Of a stretch of 29,648 nt of DNA, positions 7,880 to 15,876 are shown in pieces. Both the position numbers and the translations under genes were made by a program. Origin of the DNA: JAAZNV01 sp035358315 (GTDB taxonomy: Bacteria; Patescibacteriota; WWE3; UBA101185; UBA10185); the NCBI GenBank assembly GCA_035358315.1, contig DAOPPB010000010.1:1-29648 (forward strand). The letters run 5' to 3'. Below the pieces are notes generated by a model. It did no database searches. It worked only from the letters and a program-made list of their open reading frames with translations, and was not told the origin of the DNA. Every line of letters starts with the position of its first letter. Position 1 is the stretch's first letter.

Positions 7880-9929
7880 AAGAATTAATTTCAAAAAATT
7901 CATTAAAAATATTCTATTGACTATTTATCAGTTTGGAACTTTTATTTTGTTACTGATCTTTTATCTGATTTCCGATTTAGTACGCAAAGTAGGAAATTGG
8001 AAATATTTCCCCGGGTTTTTAAAGAAGACGCTTCAACTGCCATTGAGTAAATTTTATGCAAAAGTAACCAATTCTTTGGATGCTGGACGTGGTATGTCGA
8101 TATCAAGAATTGATCTGATAGAGCTTTCAATTAGAAATATGAAAGCGAAGAAGAATAGAACATTGGTTACTATTGGGGGAATGACACTGGGCATAGGCAT
8201 AATAGTATTTCTGGTTTCCATTGGATATGGTTTACAGGAGTTGGTTGTTACACGTGTTGCCCGGCTTGAGGAAATGAGGCAGGCAGATGTTACCCCTCAG
8301 TCGGGTGGAAAGGTTAAAATAAATGATAAAACTCTCGCTGATTTTGCTGATATTTCAGGGGTAGAAGATGCGTTGCCATTAATAGCTGCAGTGGCCAGAA
8401 TCAATTATCAAAATTCGATTTCAGATATGGTTGTTTATGGAGTGACAGCTGATTATCTTAAGCAGTCTGCAATTAAGCCTGCCAAGGGGGAGATTTTTGA
8501 GAGTAATAAACTAGTATCCCAATCTCTAGAATATGATTACAATGTCGGTGGTGTAGTAGCAGGGGCTTTCACCGAAAGAGCTGTCTTCGGCGAAAAAATT
8601 GGAGATGTCGAGTTTACGATCAACCCATCTTCTTGGGTTAGGGTTCGTGAAGGTCCTTCTGTCACATCTAAAATTTTGGGGTATACAAGACATATTGAAG
8701 GGATATCTAATGGTGTTGAGGTTTGGGGTAGTTCTTATGAATCTGAAGATAATTCAGGGAAATCCGGTAAATCAGAAAATGGAGAAACTCTTGGTAGGTG
8801 GGTTAAGGCACAGGTGCTTCTTTGGAAGGAAGAAACGTGTAATTCTGAAAATAAGGATGATTGTGAGGATGGAAGATATATTGTTATTAAAGACGAAAAT
8901 AATAGGCAGATGCAAATCGAAGGATATTTTGCCGAGTTGAATTTAAATATTCGAGATATGGATATAAGAACTCCGAAGGTTCTTGGTATGGCTTCGGATT
9001 TGGAGAGAACTGAGGAATCCTCTGAGTCTGTTGTCAATTATGATAGTGCGAACAATTCTTCTTTGGATTGGGTCGAAATTGAGTCCGAATCCGAAACCGT
9101 TACTCCGCCAGAAACTAAAACCGTACAACTTTCGGAAGATGCCGAAAAACAGGCAATAGTTAACACAGCGGTACTTAAGGTTTTAGGTATGAAAGAAGAC
9201 GAGGCTGTAGGAAAGAAATTCAATGTTTCCTTTGTTGTAGTTGGGGATCTTCTAGGAGATGGAGAAGAAAAAGTAGAATCCGCACCGGTAGAATACACAA
9301 TTGTTGGTGTTATCCCGGATGATAAAACACCCTTTCTCTATGTTCCGTTTATAGATTTAAGATCTTTAGGAATTGTGAATTACTCTCAGGTTAAACTGAT
9401 AGTCCATGATCAGGCTGAGCTGGTGAAAGTCAGGCGCCAAGCCGAAGCTATGGGATTTACAACCAGGTCTGTAGTAGATACAGTGGAGCAAATAAACTCA
9501 CTCTTTTCTACTCTGAGAAAAGTGCTTGTGCTTTTAGGTATGGTTGCTCTTTTTGTTGCTGCACTCGGAATGTTTAATACCCTTACCGTTTCTCTACTGG
9601 AAAGGACCAGAGAAGTTGGTTTAATGAAAGCAATGGGTATGAGATCTTCTGAAGTTCAGGAGCTATTTTTAACGGAATCTACGGTTATGGGGTTTTTCGG
9701 TGGTATTTTCGGTGTACTGATAGGATTTATTGCTGGGAAATTGTTGAGTTTGGTTTTATCACTTTTTTCAGTATTTAAAGGTGTTGGATTTATTGATATT
9801 TCTTATATCCCAATCCCTTTTATCTTTATAGTTATTTTGCTTTCTCTTTTCGTAGGTATTATTACTGGAATTTACCCTTCTAAAAGAGCCACAAAAATAT
9901 CTGCCCTTAACGCTTTGCGTTATGAGTAA
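7869..9929 (+). CDS. MacB/FtsX-family ABC permease with an SH3b-like insertion in its extracytoplasmic domain
   Basis: 686 residues. There is an extra hydrophobic segment near the N-terminus (about 16-36), then the canonical first helix (about 98-120). A very large extracytoplasmic region follows (about 125-545), and then the three C-terminal FtsX helices (about 552-575, 603-633, 648-668), including the conserved LLERTREVGLMKAMG stretch and an ALRYE C-terminus. Family: MacB_PCD plus FtsX. The extracytoplasmic region is much longer than in MacB. Residues about 248-320 contain WVRVREGPSVTSKILGYT and GRWVKAQVLLW, which look like a bacterial SH3 (SH3b) domain that binds wall peptides. An acidic Ser/Glu-rich linker and two cysteines (324, 332) follow. 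The partner ATPase is encoded immediately upstream. Confidence 0.9.
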   Translation: MKNKRINFKKFIKNILLTIYQFGTFILLLIFYLISDLVRKVGNWKYFPGFLKKTLQLPLSKFYAKVTNSLDAGRGMSISRIDLIELSIRNMKAKKNRTLVTIGGMTLGIGIIVFLVSIGYGLQELVVTRVARLEEMRQADVTPQSGGKVKINDKTLADFADISGVEDALPLIAAVARINYQNSISDMVVYGVTADYLKQSAIKPAKGEIFESNKLVSQSLEYDYNVGGVVAGAFTERAVFGEKIGDVEFTINPSSWVRVREGPSVTSKILGYTRHIEGISNGVEVWGSSYESEDNSGKSGKSENGETLGRWVKAQVLLWKEETCNSENKDDCEDGRYIVIKDENNRQMQIEGYFAELNLNIRDMDIRTPKVLGMASDLERTEESSESVVNYDSANNSSLDWVEIESESETVTPPETKTVQLSEDAEKQAIVNTAVLKVLGMKEDEAVGKKFNVSFVVVGDLLGDGEEKVESAPVEYTIVGVIPDDKTPFLYVPFIDLRSLGIVNYSQVKLIVHDQAELVKVRRQAEAMGFTTRSVVDTVEQINSLFSTLRKVLVLLGMVALFVAALGMFNTLTVSLLERTREVGLMKAMGMRSSEVQELFLTESTVMGFFGGIFGVLIGFIAGKLLSLVLSLFSVFKGVGFIDISYIPIPFIFIVILLSLFVGIITGIYPSKRATKISALNALRYE

Positions 9930-9940
9930 TTTTTCTGATT

Positions 9941-11095
9941 TCAATTTTTTAATATTACTTCCCTTACATACAAAATAGTAGAAATTATTATTAGCGCTAT
10001 CCCAAAAAGTGTTAGCCCAGGAATTACCCGGAAGTTGAACATTGAAAATATAATAAATATGAAGAAAATCAAAGACCCTACCCAAATCGGCATACGTCCC
10101 CGCAGGCGTTTAAAGAGTATATTCAGAGGCATTGCAATTATCAGTAAATCATGAGTAAGTAAGTGTAGCCCAAGAGGTATTCCCAGCAGTATTGCTAATC
10201 CCAATTCTTCTTCAAAATCAGCCTTTAATTTCTTTCTGTTGGTTAAAAGGATAAACGATATAACTGTAACAGAAACTATAGTTAGAAAAACGGACAAGTT
10301 ACTAAACGATGTTTTAAATAACGAATCAATAACTTCCAGAACAGTTTTCAAAGTATACGATGCTCCTATATGTGTTCCGTAATCTGGTGTTTCTGTTTTG
10401 ATTAAAAAGTTTATATAGTCCTTAACAAACCCGTTTCCATAAATTGCATTGTTGGATAAAAAAATCACTACACCTCCGATTACCAATCCATGTAGAAATT
10501 TTTTGTTTCTTTCTATCAAAAGAATGAAAAGTAGTATCAGCGATAATTGCGGTCTTAGAAGAATAAGTGACAAAAATATACCTGATAGAAAATATTTTTG
10601 TCTGCGAAATAAAAGTATTGATATTACGGTGAAAAAGAATACTAAAATTGAAGACTGTCCTTGAATAAGGCTGCCTATGATCGGTGGACTTACCGCAAAA
10701 AGAATTGTGAACAAAATGTCCGTTTGAAAGTTCTTGATCATTAGATAACAGCATAATAATAATAAGAGAATCTGAAACAAGAAAAAGATTTTGTAGGCAC
10801 AGAGAGGCTCGAAGAAAGTTAATAGATAATATGGGATGGTACTTGTTAACGGGGCTTTAAAGGGAAGAACATGGTTTTGATTTGAATTTAATAACTTGTT
10901 TTGAATATTAAGCTGTGTCCGTAAATCGTATACGGTTTTAGTATTTGAGTTTCCAAGAGCATGGGCTCCCAAGTAATAACTGAAGAAATCAACTCCTACA
11001 AGGCTGATTTTGGAAGGGAGAATGGCCGTAAACCATATATAGATCCATAAGAAAAATATTACTACTGATATAAATAGTGCTTTTTTATTAGACAT
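9941..11095 (-). CDS. GT-C membrane glycosyltransferase, GT87/DUF2029-like
   Basis: 384 residues with about ten hydrophobic helices spread along the whole protein. After the first helix it has VDFFSYYLGAHAL, a placement and pattern typical of the first loop of DUF2029/GT87 polyprenyl-phosphate-mannose-dependent transferases, where an acidic residue acts as the base. The basic C-terminus (VREVILKN) lies in the cytoplasm. It probably transfers a sugar from a polyprenyl-phosphate carrier outside the membrane. It converges on the permease gene with an 11-nt gap and is divergent from a second GT-C-like gene at 11177. Family assignment is moderate; acceptor and donor are unknown. Confidence 0.65.
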   Translation of the reverse strand: MSNKKALFISVVIFFLWIYIWFTAILPSKISLVGVDFFSYYLGAHALGNSNTKTVYDLRTQLNIQNKLLNSNQNHVLPFKAPLTSTIPYYLLTFFEPLCAYKIFFLFQILLLLLCCYLMIKNFQTDILFTILFAVSPPIIGSLIQGQSSILVFFFTVISILLFRRQKYFLSGIFLSLILLRPQLSLILLFILLIERNKKFLHGLVIGGVVIFLSNNAIYGNGFVKDYINFLIKTETPDYGTHIGASYTLKTVLEVIDSLFKTSFSNLSVFLTIVSVTVISFILLTNRKKLKADFEEELGLAILLGIPLGLHLLTHDLLIIAMPLNILFKRLRGRMPIWVGSLIFFIFIIFSMFNFRVIPGLTLFGIALIIISTILYVREVILKN

Positions 11096-11132
11096 AAAAA
11101 GTTTTTATTACGGTCCTTCTTTAATAGATGCC

Positions 11133-11150
11133 GTCCTTTGATAAAAGGAC
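11133..11150. repeat. Perfect inverted repeat in a divergent promoter region
   Basis: GTCCTTT-GATA-AAAGGAC, a 7-bp perfect stem with a 4-nt loop, lies between two divergently transcribed glycosyltransferase genes. A partial direct copy (GGTCCTTCTTT) starts at 11112. It could be an operator; there is no T-tract that would make it a terminator. Confidence 0.4.
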
Positions 11151-11161
11151 AATCAACCCTA

Positions 11162-11170
11162 TGATATCAT
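11162..11170 (+). promoter_or_regulatory. Extended -10 promoter, leaderless type
   Basis: TGATATCAT, with the hexamer TATCAT (11165-11170) ending 6 nt before the ATG at 11177. Transcription would start at or next to the start codon, and there is no Shine-Dalgarno sequence. Confidence 0.5.
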
Positions 11171-11176
11171 TAAAGC

Positions 11177-12448
11177 ATGGGAATAAAGGGTTTAGCGAGG
11201 AATTTTGAGTTGCAATTACGGGAGAAATTACATTTTTCACATTTTTTAATCTTTATCTTATTTCTATTGGCGTTGACAACAAATATAGCTATATCTGGCG
11301 AAAACCAATTCTCCATCTTATCTCAGCAGTTTTTAAAAGGATCTCTCTATCTTCCTGATGTGGTTGGGGATGCGGTGTTGTTCAAAGGAAAATATTATTG
11401 GCATTTGGGTCCTTTTCCAGCGTTTGCTTTGGTTCCTTTTTCAGCGATTACTTTATCTATTTTCTCTTCTCCAATGTCTCAAGGAGTTGTAAATTTTCTT
11501 CTAGTATTTTTTTCTTTTCTTTTGATTAGAGACATTTCAATTAAATTTGGATTTGATAAAGATAGTTCGTTATGGCTATCAATTGGAGTTATTTTTTCCA
11601 GTGTATTTTCTCTCTCTGTCTTTTTACCTTGGAGCTGGCATTTTTCCCAAACGATAACATTTTTCCTTGGTCTGCTTTCTCTTAGAGAGTATATGGGCAA
11701 GAAAAATACTTTTTTGATCGGTTTGTATTATTCTTTTATTCTTATGACCAGAGTAACTGCCGCGTTTGGGATTTTGTTTTACATATTGGATATTGTTTTT
11801 TCAGGTTTGAACAAGAAATTGAAAGTTAGGAAACTTTTTATAATGGCCATTCCGCTTATATTATCCGGAATAATACTTCTTTCTTATAATTACACTAGGT
11901 TTCAAGATGCATTTGATAACGGTTACAAAAATTCAAATAATTGGAGGGAAGATTCCGATAGCTTTACCTACGAGATGAGGCATTACGGATTATTTAGTGT
12001 CAAGAATATTCCAACCAATTTATACTACTATTTTTTTAACATCCCATCCCCTGTTCTTGAGACGGTAGAAGGTTATGAAAGAAAATTATTTAAAGCTGAT
12101 CCCGCAATGATAATCCACTTGACCTTTCCGTACATTAAAGTATCTCCACCAGGGGTTGGGTTTTTCGTTGTTTCTCCTATTTTTCTATTAATGTTTCGCA
12201 ATAAATTAAAAACTAAAAACAGCAAATTTGCCGCTATAACTTCTTTATTTATCCTTATATTTTTACTTACATATTATTGGACCGGTTGGACACAGATTGG
12301 ACCGAGGTACATGATAGATTTATTGCCCTTTTTGGTAATTCTGTTGATGGAGTCGTATCAAAATCGTAAAGTCCCCCTTGGACAAAAAATTTTAATTTCA
12401 TCAAGCGCTTTCTTTAATGTTTTTCTATTCTTTTCTCTATTTAGTTAG
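11177..12448 (+). CDS. Multi-pass membrane protein, probable GT-C glycosyltransferase
   Basis: 423 residues with about ten hydrophobic helices. The first loop contains SGENQFSILSQQFLKGSLYLP, and the C-terminal part contains YYWTGWTQIGPRYMIDLLPF, a pattern that recurs in PMT-like GT-C glycosyltransferases and related hypothetical proteins of Candidate Phyla bacteria. The likely role is lipid-linked sugar transfer on the outer face of the membrane, together with the neighbouring GT87-like protein and the GDP-mannose enzyme at 13489. Start ATG 11177 follows a leaderless-type -10 box. The exact family and substrate are not recognised. Confidence 0.6.
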   Translation: MGIKGLARNFELQLREKLHFSHFLIFILFLLALTTNIAISGENQFSILSQQFLKGSLYLPDVVGDAVLFKGKYYWHLGPFPAFALVPFSAITLSIFSSPMSQGVVNFLLVFFSFLLIRDISIKFGFDKDSSLWLSIGVIFSSVFSLSVFLPWSWHFSQTITFFLGLLSLREYMGKKNTFLIGLYYSFILMTRVTAAFGILFYILDIVFSGLNKKLKVRKLFIMAIPLILSGIILLSYNYTRFQDAFDNGYKNSNNWREDSDSFTYEMRHYGLFSVKNIPTNLYYYFFNIPSPVLETVEGYERKLFKADPAMIIHLTFPYIKVSPPGVGFFVVSPIFLLMFRNKLKTKNSKFAAITSLFILIFLLTYYWTGWTQIGPRYMIDLLPFLVILLMESYQNRKVPLGQKILISSSAFFNVFLFFSLFS

Positions 12449-12509
12449 ATTATTAGCCCATTTTAGGATTTATTTATAGTTTTCAGATGTGCGGATTTAT
12501 TACTTGAAG

Positions 12510-12518
12510 TGTTATCAT
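12510..12518 (+). promoter_or_regulatory. Extended -10 promoter, leaderless type
   Basis: TGTTATCAT, with TATCAT at 12513-12518 ending 6 nt before the ATG at 12525. This is the same arrangement as at 11162, and it supports starting the downstream gene at 12525 rather than at the earlier in-frame GTG 12489. Confidence 0.5.
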
Positions 12519-12524
12519 TTAACT

Positions 12525-12851
12525 ATGATAAAAGTAAAAGAAATATTAAAAACCTTTTTCCTTGATTGGTTAGTTACTATTGTCATGTACGTAGTGGGGT
12601 TGCTTATATCCGGTTTTGGCAAGGCGGAATATGCGGATATAGTCCGTTATGTTTCCAATCTATCCACGTCTCCATCGGGAATGTCTCCTTTGGTTGACAC
12701 TTTAACCTACCTGTTTATAAGTTTGTGCTTTGTTATTTTGGTAAGTTATCTTATTAACAAAAGTTATTTGAAAATTGCAACGAAAAATTTTGTTATTTCC
12801 CAGTTTTTGTATCTCTTATCGGTAGCAATAGCAATAGCTTTGTTGATTTGA
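12525..12851 (+). CDS. Small membrane protein of unknown function
   Basis: 108 residues from ATG 12525. Three hydrophobic segments are visible: near the N-terminus after a basic MIKVKEILK (LVTIVMYVVGLLISGFG), in the middle (LTYLFISLCFVILVSYLI) and at the C-terminus (FLYLLSVAIAIALLI). A hydrophilic loop lies between the first two (residues about 40-60). I do not recognise the family. It sits between a membrane glycosyltransferase and a membrane-anchored methyltransferase, and appears to have its own leaderless-type promoter. An upstream GTG at 12489 would add 12 residues, but that would place the -10 box inside the gene. Confidence 0.6.
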   Translation: MIKVKEILKTFFLDWLVTIVMYVVGLLISGFGKAEYADIVRYVSNLSTSPSGMSPLVDTLTYLFISLCFVILVSYLINKSYLKIATKNFVISQFLYLLSVAIAIALLI

Positions 12852-12928
12852 TTTAATATTAAAAATCCTGTCTGATAGTTTGTTTATAGAGTTGATTGTG
12901 TGAAGGGTTTTTATAAAGGAATAACTAC

Positions 12929-13477
12929 GTGCTATTTATACATGTCTTTTTTCAGATACTTTTGTTTTTGGTTTCGTGCACGATTGTATTCTCATTATTT
13001 CATTTTCTCGTTACGGGAAATACTCCTTCCGTCTCTACTCCGGATTGGGTTATTGGGAAAATGGCAGAGAATAGAGAGATCAAAGACGGGGATATTTTCT
13101 ATGATTTAGGATGTGGAACAGGAAGGTTAATTTTTAATCTTTCCGAAGTTTTCACAGGAACTAATTTTATTGGGATAGAGAATTCCCTACCTCAGTATTT
13201 GTTTGCCAGGGTTAGATCTTTTTTCTTAAAAAGAAGAAACGTATCTATAAAGTTTGAAAATTTTTTAAAAACAGATTTATCTGATGCAGATCATATTTAT
13301 GTTTGGATATATTTAAGGGACATAAAACTTTTAAAAGAAAAATTTGAAAAAGAATTGAAAAGCGGCTGTTATGTTTATTCGCTGGATTTTCCTATGCCGG
13401 ACGTTCCGGTTTATAAAACAATAGAATTGAAAAAAACCAGCAAGTTCGGGCACACCTTATTTATTTACAGATACTAG
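12929..13477 (+). CDS. Membrane-anchored class I SAM methyltransferase, FAM173/ATPSc-KMT-like
   Basis: 182 residues. An N-terminal membrane segment (about 3-28) is followed by a Rossmann methyltransferase core with motif I DLGCGTGR (59-66) and an acidic residue at the end of strand 2 (Glu84). STPDWVIGKM before motif I, the WIYLRDIKLLKEKFEKEL stretch and the following SLDFPMPD match the layout of FAM173-type protein-lysine methyltransferases (VPTPxxVVxxML, D-G-G-GR, then L..KL...L..G..V....FP.P). The GTG start at 12929 has a Shine-Dalgarno AAAGGA (12915-12920) at 8-nt spacing, unlike the leaderless neighbours. It ends 11 nt before the convergent manC-like gene. The methyltransferase fold is confident; the protein-lysine substrate is inference. 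Confidence 0.75.
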   Translation: MLFIHVFFQILLFLVSCTIVFSLFHFLVTGNTPSVSTPDWVIGKMAENREIKDGDIFYDLGCGTGRLIFNLSEVFTGTNFIGIENSLPQYLFARVRSFFLKRRNVSIKFENFLKTDLSDADHIYVWIYLRDIKLLKEKFEKELKSGCYVYSLDFPMPDVPVYKTIELKKTSKFGHTLFIYRY

Positions 13478-13488
13478 AAAACAGTCGG

Positions 13489-14562
13489 TCAGAGGTATTT
13501 TTTAAGTTTTTTGTCGTTTTCAAAGCCCTGCAAGATTTCCGATATTTCTTTGACTTTTTCCTCTGGAACTACCAGAGTAGCGTCCTTTGTGTTTATTGCT
13601 ACCATGCCGTTTAAACCTATTGCGACCAGTATTTTTGATTTTTCTTCATTTATAATTAGCGAATCCTTTGTCTCTTTTGTAACCACGCTCCCTTTCGTCA
13701 GGTTTTCCTCGGTTTTTTCAACTAACGCTTCTTTTAGTGCGTACAAAGTTCCCGGATCAGACCAGTCCATTGTTGTTTCAAGTACCAACGCCTCATCGGA
13801 GGTAACATTTTTGGCTATAGCATCGTCAAAACTTATCTTCTCAAGACCCGGGTATATTTTTCTAACCGTTTCTTTTTCTTTTGGTTTTCCGATTGATTTT
13901 TCAATTTTAATAAGCCCTTTGTACATTTCGGGCTGATATTTTTCATAAAAATAACAACCGAGATCAATATCCATTACGAAATATCCTGTGTTCCAAAGCC
14001 ATTCTTTTGACTTAAGCATTTTTTCACATTTTTCCGCCGAAGGTTTATAAGACCATTCTTTGTATTTAAAAAGGTTTTTGGATATTTTTTCACCGATGTG
14101 TATCCACCCTAAATTATTATTGGCAAATCTTGGCTTTTTTCCGACGAATATTATTTTATCGGAATTTTTCAGACAAATTTTTTCGGCTTCTTTTATGGTT
14201 TTGATGAATTCTTCTTCGTTTTTTATTAAATGATCGGCCCATAGAATTGCCACCGGTCCTTTATATCCCTGCGAGCGTAATTTTATTAAGTTGTATCCTA
14301 CCGCCGGGGCTAAATTTCTAAGTGCCGGTTCGCCTATTATGTTTTTTCGCGGAATTTTAGGAAGATATTTTCTGGTAAGCGGTACATATTGCTGAAGTGT
14401 ACTCACGAAAACATTTTCATATCCGAAGCTTTTTACCCTGTTTACTGCAAGTTCCAGAGTAGATTTACCGTTGAACATTTTTATGAATTGTTTGGGGAAA
14501 GATTTTCTTGAAAGAGGCCACATTCTGGTGCCTGCGCCACCTGCGAAGATTATTATTTTCAT
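13489..14562 (-). CDS. manC: Mannose-1-phosphate guanylyltransferase (GDP-mannose pyrophosphorylase)
   Basis: 357 residues. It makes GDP-mannose from mannose 1-phosphate and GTP in the cytoplasm. Visible signatures are FAGGAGTRMWPLSR (6-19) and FPKQF (22-26) of the nucleotidyltransferase loop, GEPALRNLAPA (where EPxxRNTAPA is usual), FVGKKP near the mid region, and DWSDPGTL near the sugar-binding end. It is the short form without the C-terminal cupin/phosphomannose isomerase domain of long ManC proteins. GDP-mannose would feed polyprenyl-phosphate mannose for the GT-C transferases encoded nearby, which is inference from context. A leaderless-type promoter lies directly upstream. Confidence 0.9.
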   Translation of the reverse strand: MKIIIFAGGAGTRMWPLSRKSFPKQFIKMFNGKSTLELAVNRVKSFGYENVFVSTLQQYVPLTRKYLPKIPRKNIIGEPALRNLAPAVGYNLIKLRSQGYKGPVAILWADHLIKNEEEFIKTIKEAEKICLKNSDKIIFVGKKPRFANNNLGWIHIGEKISKNLFKYKEWSYKPSAEKCEKMLKSKEWLWNTGYFVMDIDLGCYFYEKYQPEMYKGLIKIEKSIGKPKEKETVRKIYPGLEKISFDDAIAKNVTSDEALVLETTMDWSDPGTLYALKEALVEKTEENLTKGSVVTKETKDSLIINEEKSKILVAIGLNGMVAINTKDATLVVPEEKVKEISEILQGFENDKKLKKYL

Positions 14563-14567
14563 AGCTT

Positions 14568-14576
14568 ATTTTAGCA
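14568..14576 (-). promoter_or_regulatory. Extended -10 promoter for manC, leaderless type
   Basis: On the minus strand TGCTAAAAT: a TGn extension and TAAAAT, ending 5 nt before the ATG whose first base is 14562. There is no room for a Shine-Dalgarno sequence. Confidence 0.5.
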
Positions 14577-14638
14577 TTTTTCTCCTACAGGCATACGCAC
14601 CGTGGATGTCCTAGCTATAAATGCAGCTTCGGTTATCG

Positions 14639-14647
14639 TGGTAAAAT
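14639..14647 (+). promoter_or_regulatory. Extended -10 promoter for tRNA-Ser(GGA)
   Basis: TGGTAAAAT ends 11 nt before the tRNA 5' end, so transcription would begin a few bases before the mature tRNA. No clear -35 box. Confidence 0.45.
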
Positions 14648-14658
14648 CTATCTGTCTT

Positions 14659-14748
14659 GGAGGGATCGCATAGTGGACTAGTGCGCAGTCCTGGAAAGAC
14701 TGTATAGGAGAAATCCTATCGGGGGTTCGAATCCCCCTCCCTCCGCCA
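14659..14748 (+). tRNA. tRNA-Ser(GGA)
   Basis: A class II tRNA with acceptor GGAGGGA/TCCCTCC, encoded CCA (14746-14748), anticodon stem CAGTC/GACTG and loop CTGGAAA giving anticodon GGA (14693-14695). The variable-arm hairpin is TAGGA-GAAA-TCCTA, and the T arm is GGGGG-TTCGAAT-CCCCC. It shares its acceptor with the tRNA-Ser(CGA) at 1998. Confidence 0.96.
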
Positions 14749-14843
14749 GTAAGAACCACTAATTATAATTGGAAAACACCACTATTTTTTAAAAGAACCA
14801 CGTAGGTTGTTTGGAAAGTACCACTCAGATCGGTTTTTCAATA

Positions 14844-14910
14844 AAAACAAAAAAACGCCCGACAGTATTAATTAAATATGTATATATTAATTTATACTTA
14901 TCGAGCGTTT
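14844..14910 (-). terminator. Intrinsic terminator of the lipoprotein gene
   Basis: On the minus strand, stem AAACGCTCGA (from 14910) pairs with TCGGGCGTTT (to 14853) with one G-T wobble. Part of the AT-rich loop can also pair (AATTAAT/ATTAATT). A run of T residues (A run 14844-14855 on the plus strand) follows directly. It begins 8 nt after the stop codon at 14918. Confidence 0.8.
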
Positions 14911-14917
14911 GTTAACT

Positions 14918-15823
14918 CTAATTTTCTGTTATTTTTAACAATACTAAGTATCTGTAGTATGAGTAGTTGTTGTCAGGTCCCCACCCGCAAAAACTTAACA
15001 TTATATTGTGCCCTTCTTTGTTTTTCAGTTCTTCAAATGCTTCAACATTTCCTAATGCTATATAATCGCCTCCTTTCTTTTTCGTTGCTATGTCCAATAC
15101 GTTTTCCGGATATTTATTGAGTTCTAATGCCTCATTATTCTCCAGTCTTATTCCTCCCAAGACCTCTGCTTTGAGATTGCTTTCGCCGGAATATAGCACA
15201 CCGGATGAACCGATCATTTTTAACAGCCTGTTTAAAACATAATCGGTCTCTTCATCTCCCCACTTTTCTATGTAAAATCTGAGTATTTCTGCGTCCAACG
15301 GTCGGTCGTTGTAGTATCCGGAGTGTATAGTTATCATCAAATTACCGTTTTTTTCCGGTCTTATGACGCTTGTGTGTACTTCCATATCTTGATCAGTATC
15401 AGGTCTTATGATAGTAACATGATTTTCGTAATCCAAAGCATCTTTTGTAGATCCGTATGTGCCAAGGTTTTTAGGACTAATCAAATAGGTTGCTATAATT
15501 GTTCCCCTTAGTCCCCCGCTATCAAAGGATATGAATATGGCTCCTGTGGAAAGGTCAATATCTCCGGTGTTAGTTTCAAAAACATACGGATCCGGTTTAG
15601 CAATTGTTGGGATTGTAGTAGGCGTTTGTGTTTGCTTGGGTATATCGTTCTCCTGTTTTTCCGTAGTTGTTAACGGCACATTTGTAGCTGTTTTATTTGC
15701 AGCTCTACTTGTATCAGTGGAGTTTGTATGTAAGGGTATTTTCTGATTTGACGACAAAGCGGAGCACGATGCTGCTGTAATTACTGTTGTCAGTAGTAAT
15801 ATTCTAAGAATATTCCTTCTCAT
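14918..15823 (-). CDS. Lipoprotein with sortase-like C-terminal landmarks, function unproven
   Basis: 301 residues from ATG 15823. This start is chosen because AAAGGAG lies 7 nt upstream; a TTG 18 nt earlier is unlikely since it overlaps that Shine-Dalgarno. A type II signal peptide ends at the lipobox TAASC (Cys20), followed by a Ser/Thr-rich linker to about residue 75 and one globular domain. Near the C-terminus is IMLSFCGWGPDNNYSYYRYLVLL (shown here by its landmarks Cys279 and Arg291), which resembles the sortase TLxTC...R block, and a His167 in MITIHSGYYNDRP could be the catalytic His. The His-Cys spacing of about 112 residues is longer than the roughly 60 of known sortases. The upstream neighbour encodes an LPGGN-TM-KTKK surface protein. 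It could equally be an unrelated lipoprotein family. Confidence 0.6.
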   Translation of the reverse strand: MRRNILRILLLTTVITAASCSALSSNQKIPLHTNSTDTSRAANKTATNVPLTTTEKQENDIPKQTQTPTTIPTIAKPDPYVFETNTGDIDLSTGAIFISFDSGGLRGTIIATYLISPKNLGTYGSTKDALDYENHVTIIRPDTDQDMEVHTSVIRPEKNGNLMITIHSGYYNDRPLDAEILRFYIEKWGDEETDYVLNRLLKMIGSSGVLYSGESNLKAEVLGGIRLENNEALELNKYPENVLDIATKKKGGDYIALGNVEAFEELKNKEGHNIMLSFCGWGPDNNYSYYRYLVLLKITEN

Positions 15824-15838
15824 AGGTTTTCTCCTTTC

Positions 15839-15850
15839 CAAACCGGTTTG
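15839..15850. promoter_or_regulatory. Perfect 12-bp palindrome upstream of the lipoprotein gene
   Basis: CAAACCGGTTTG lies just upstream of the Shine-Dalgarno of the minus-strand lipoprotein gene. Its size and symmetry would suit a dimeric repressor, but no regulator is known here. Confidence 0.3.
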
Positions 15851-15876
15851 ATTCGTCTACCCATTTTTTAATGGAG

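Noticed and set aside
9768..10085. Minus-strand 105-codon frame over the permease and GT87 ends
   Set aside because: It overlaps two well supported genes, lacks a recognisable domain and has no ribosome binding site.
14571..14759. Minus-strand 62-codon frame containing GGGRGIRTPDRISPIQ
   Set aside because: It is the antisense of tRNA-Ser(GGA); this translation is a known artefact of serine tRNA genes.
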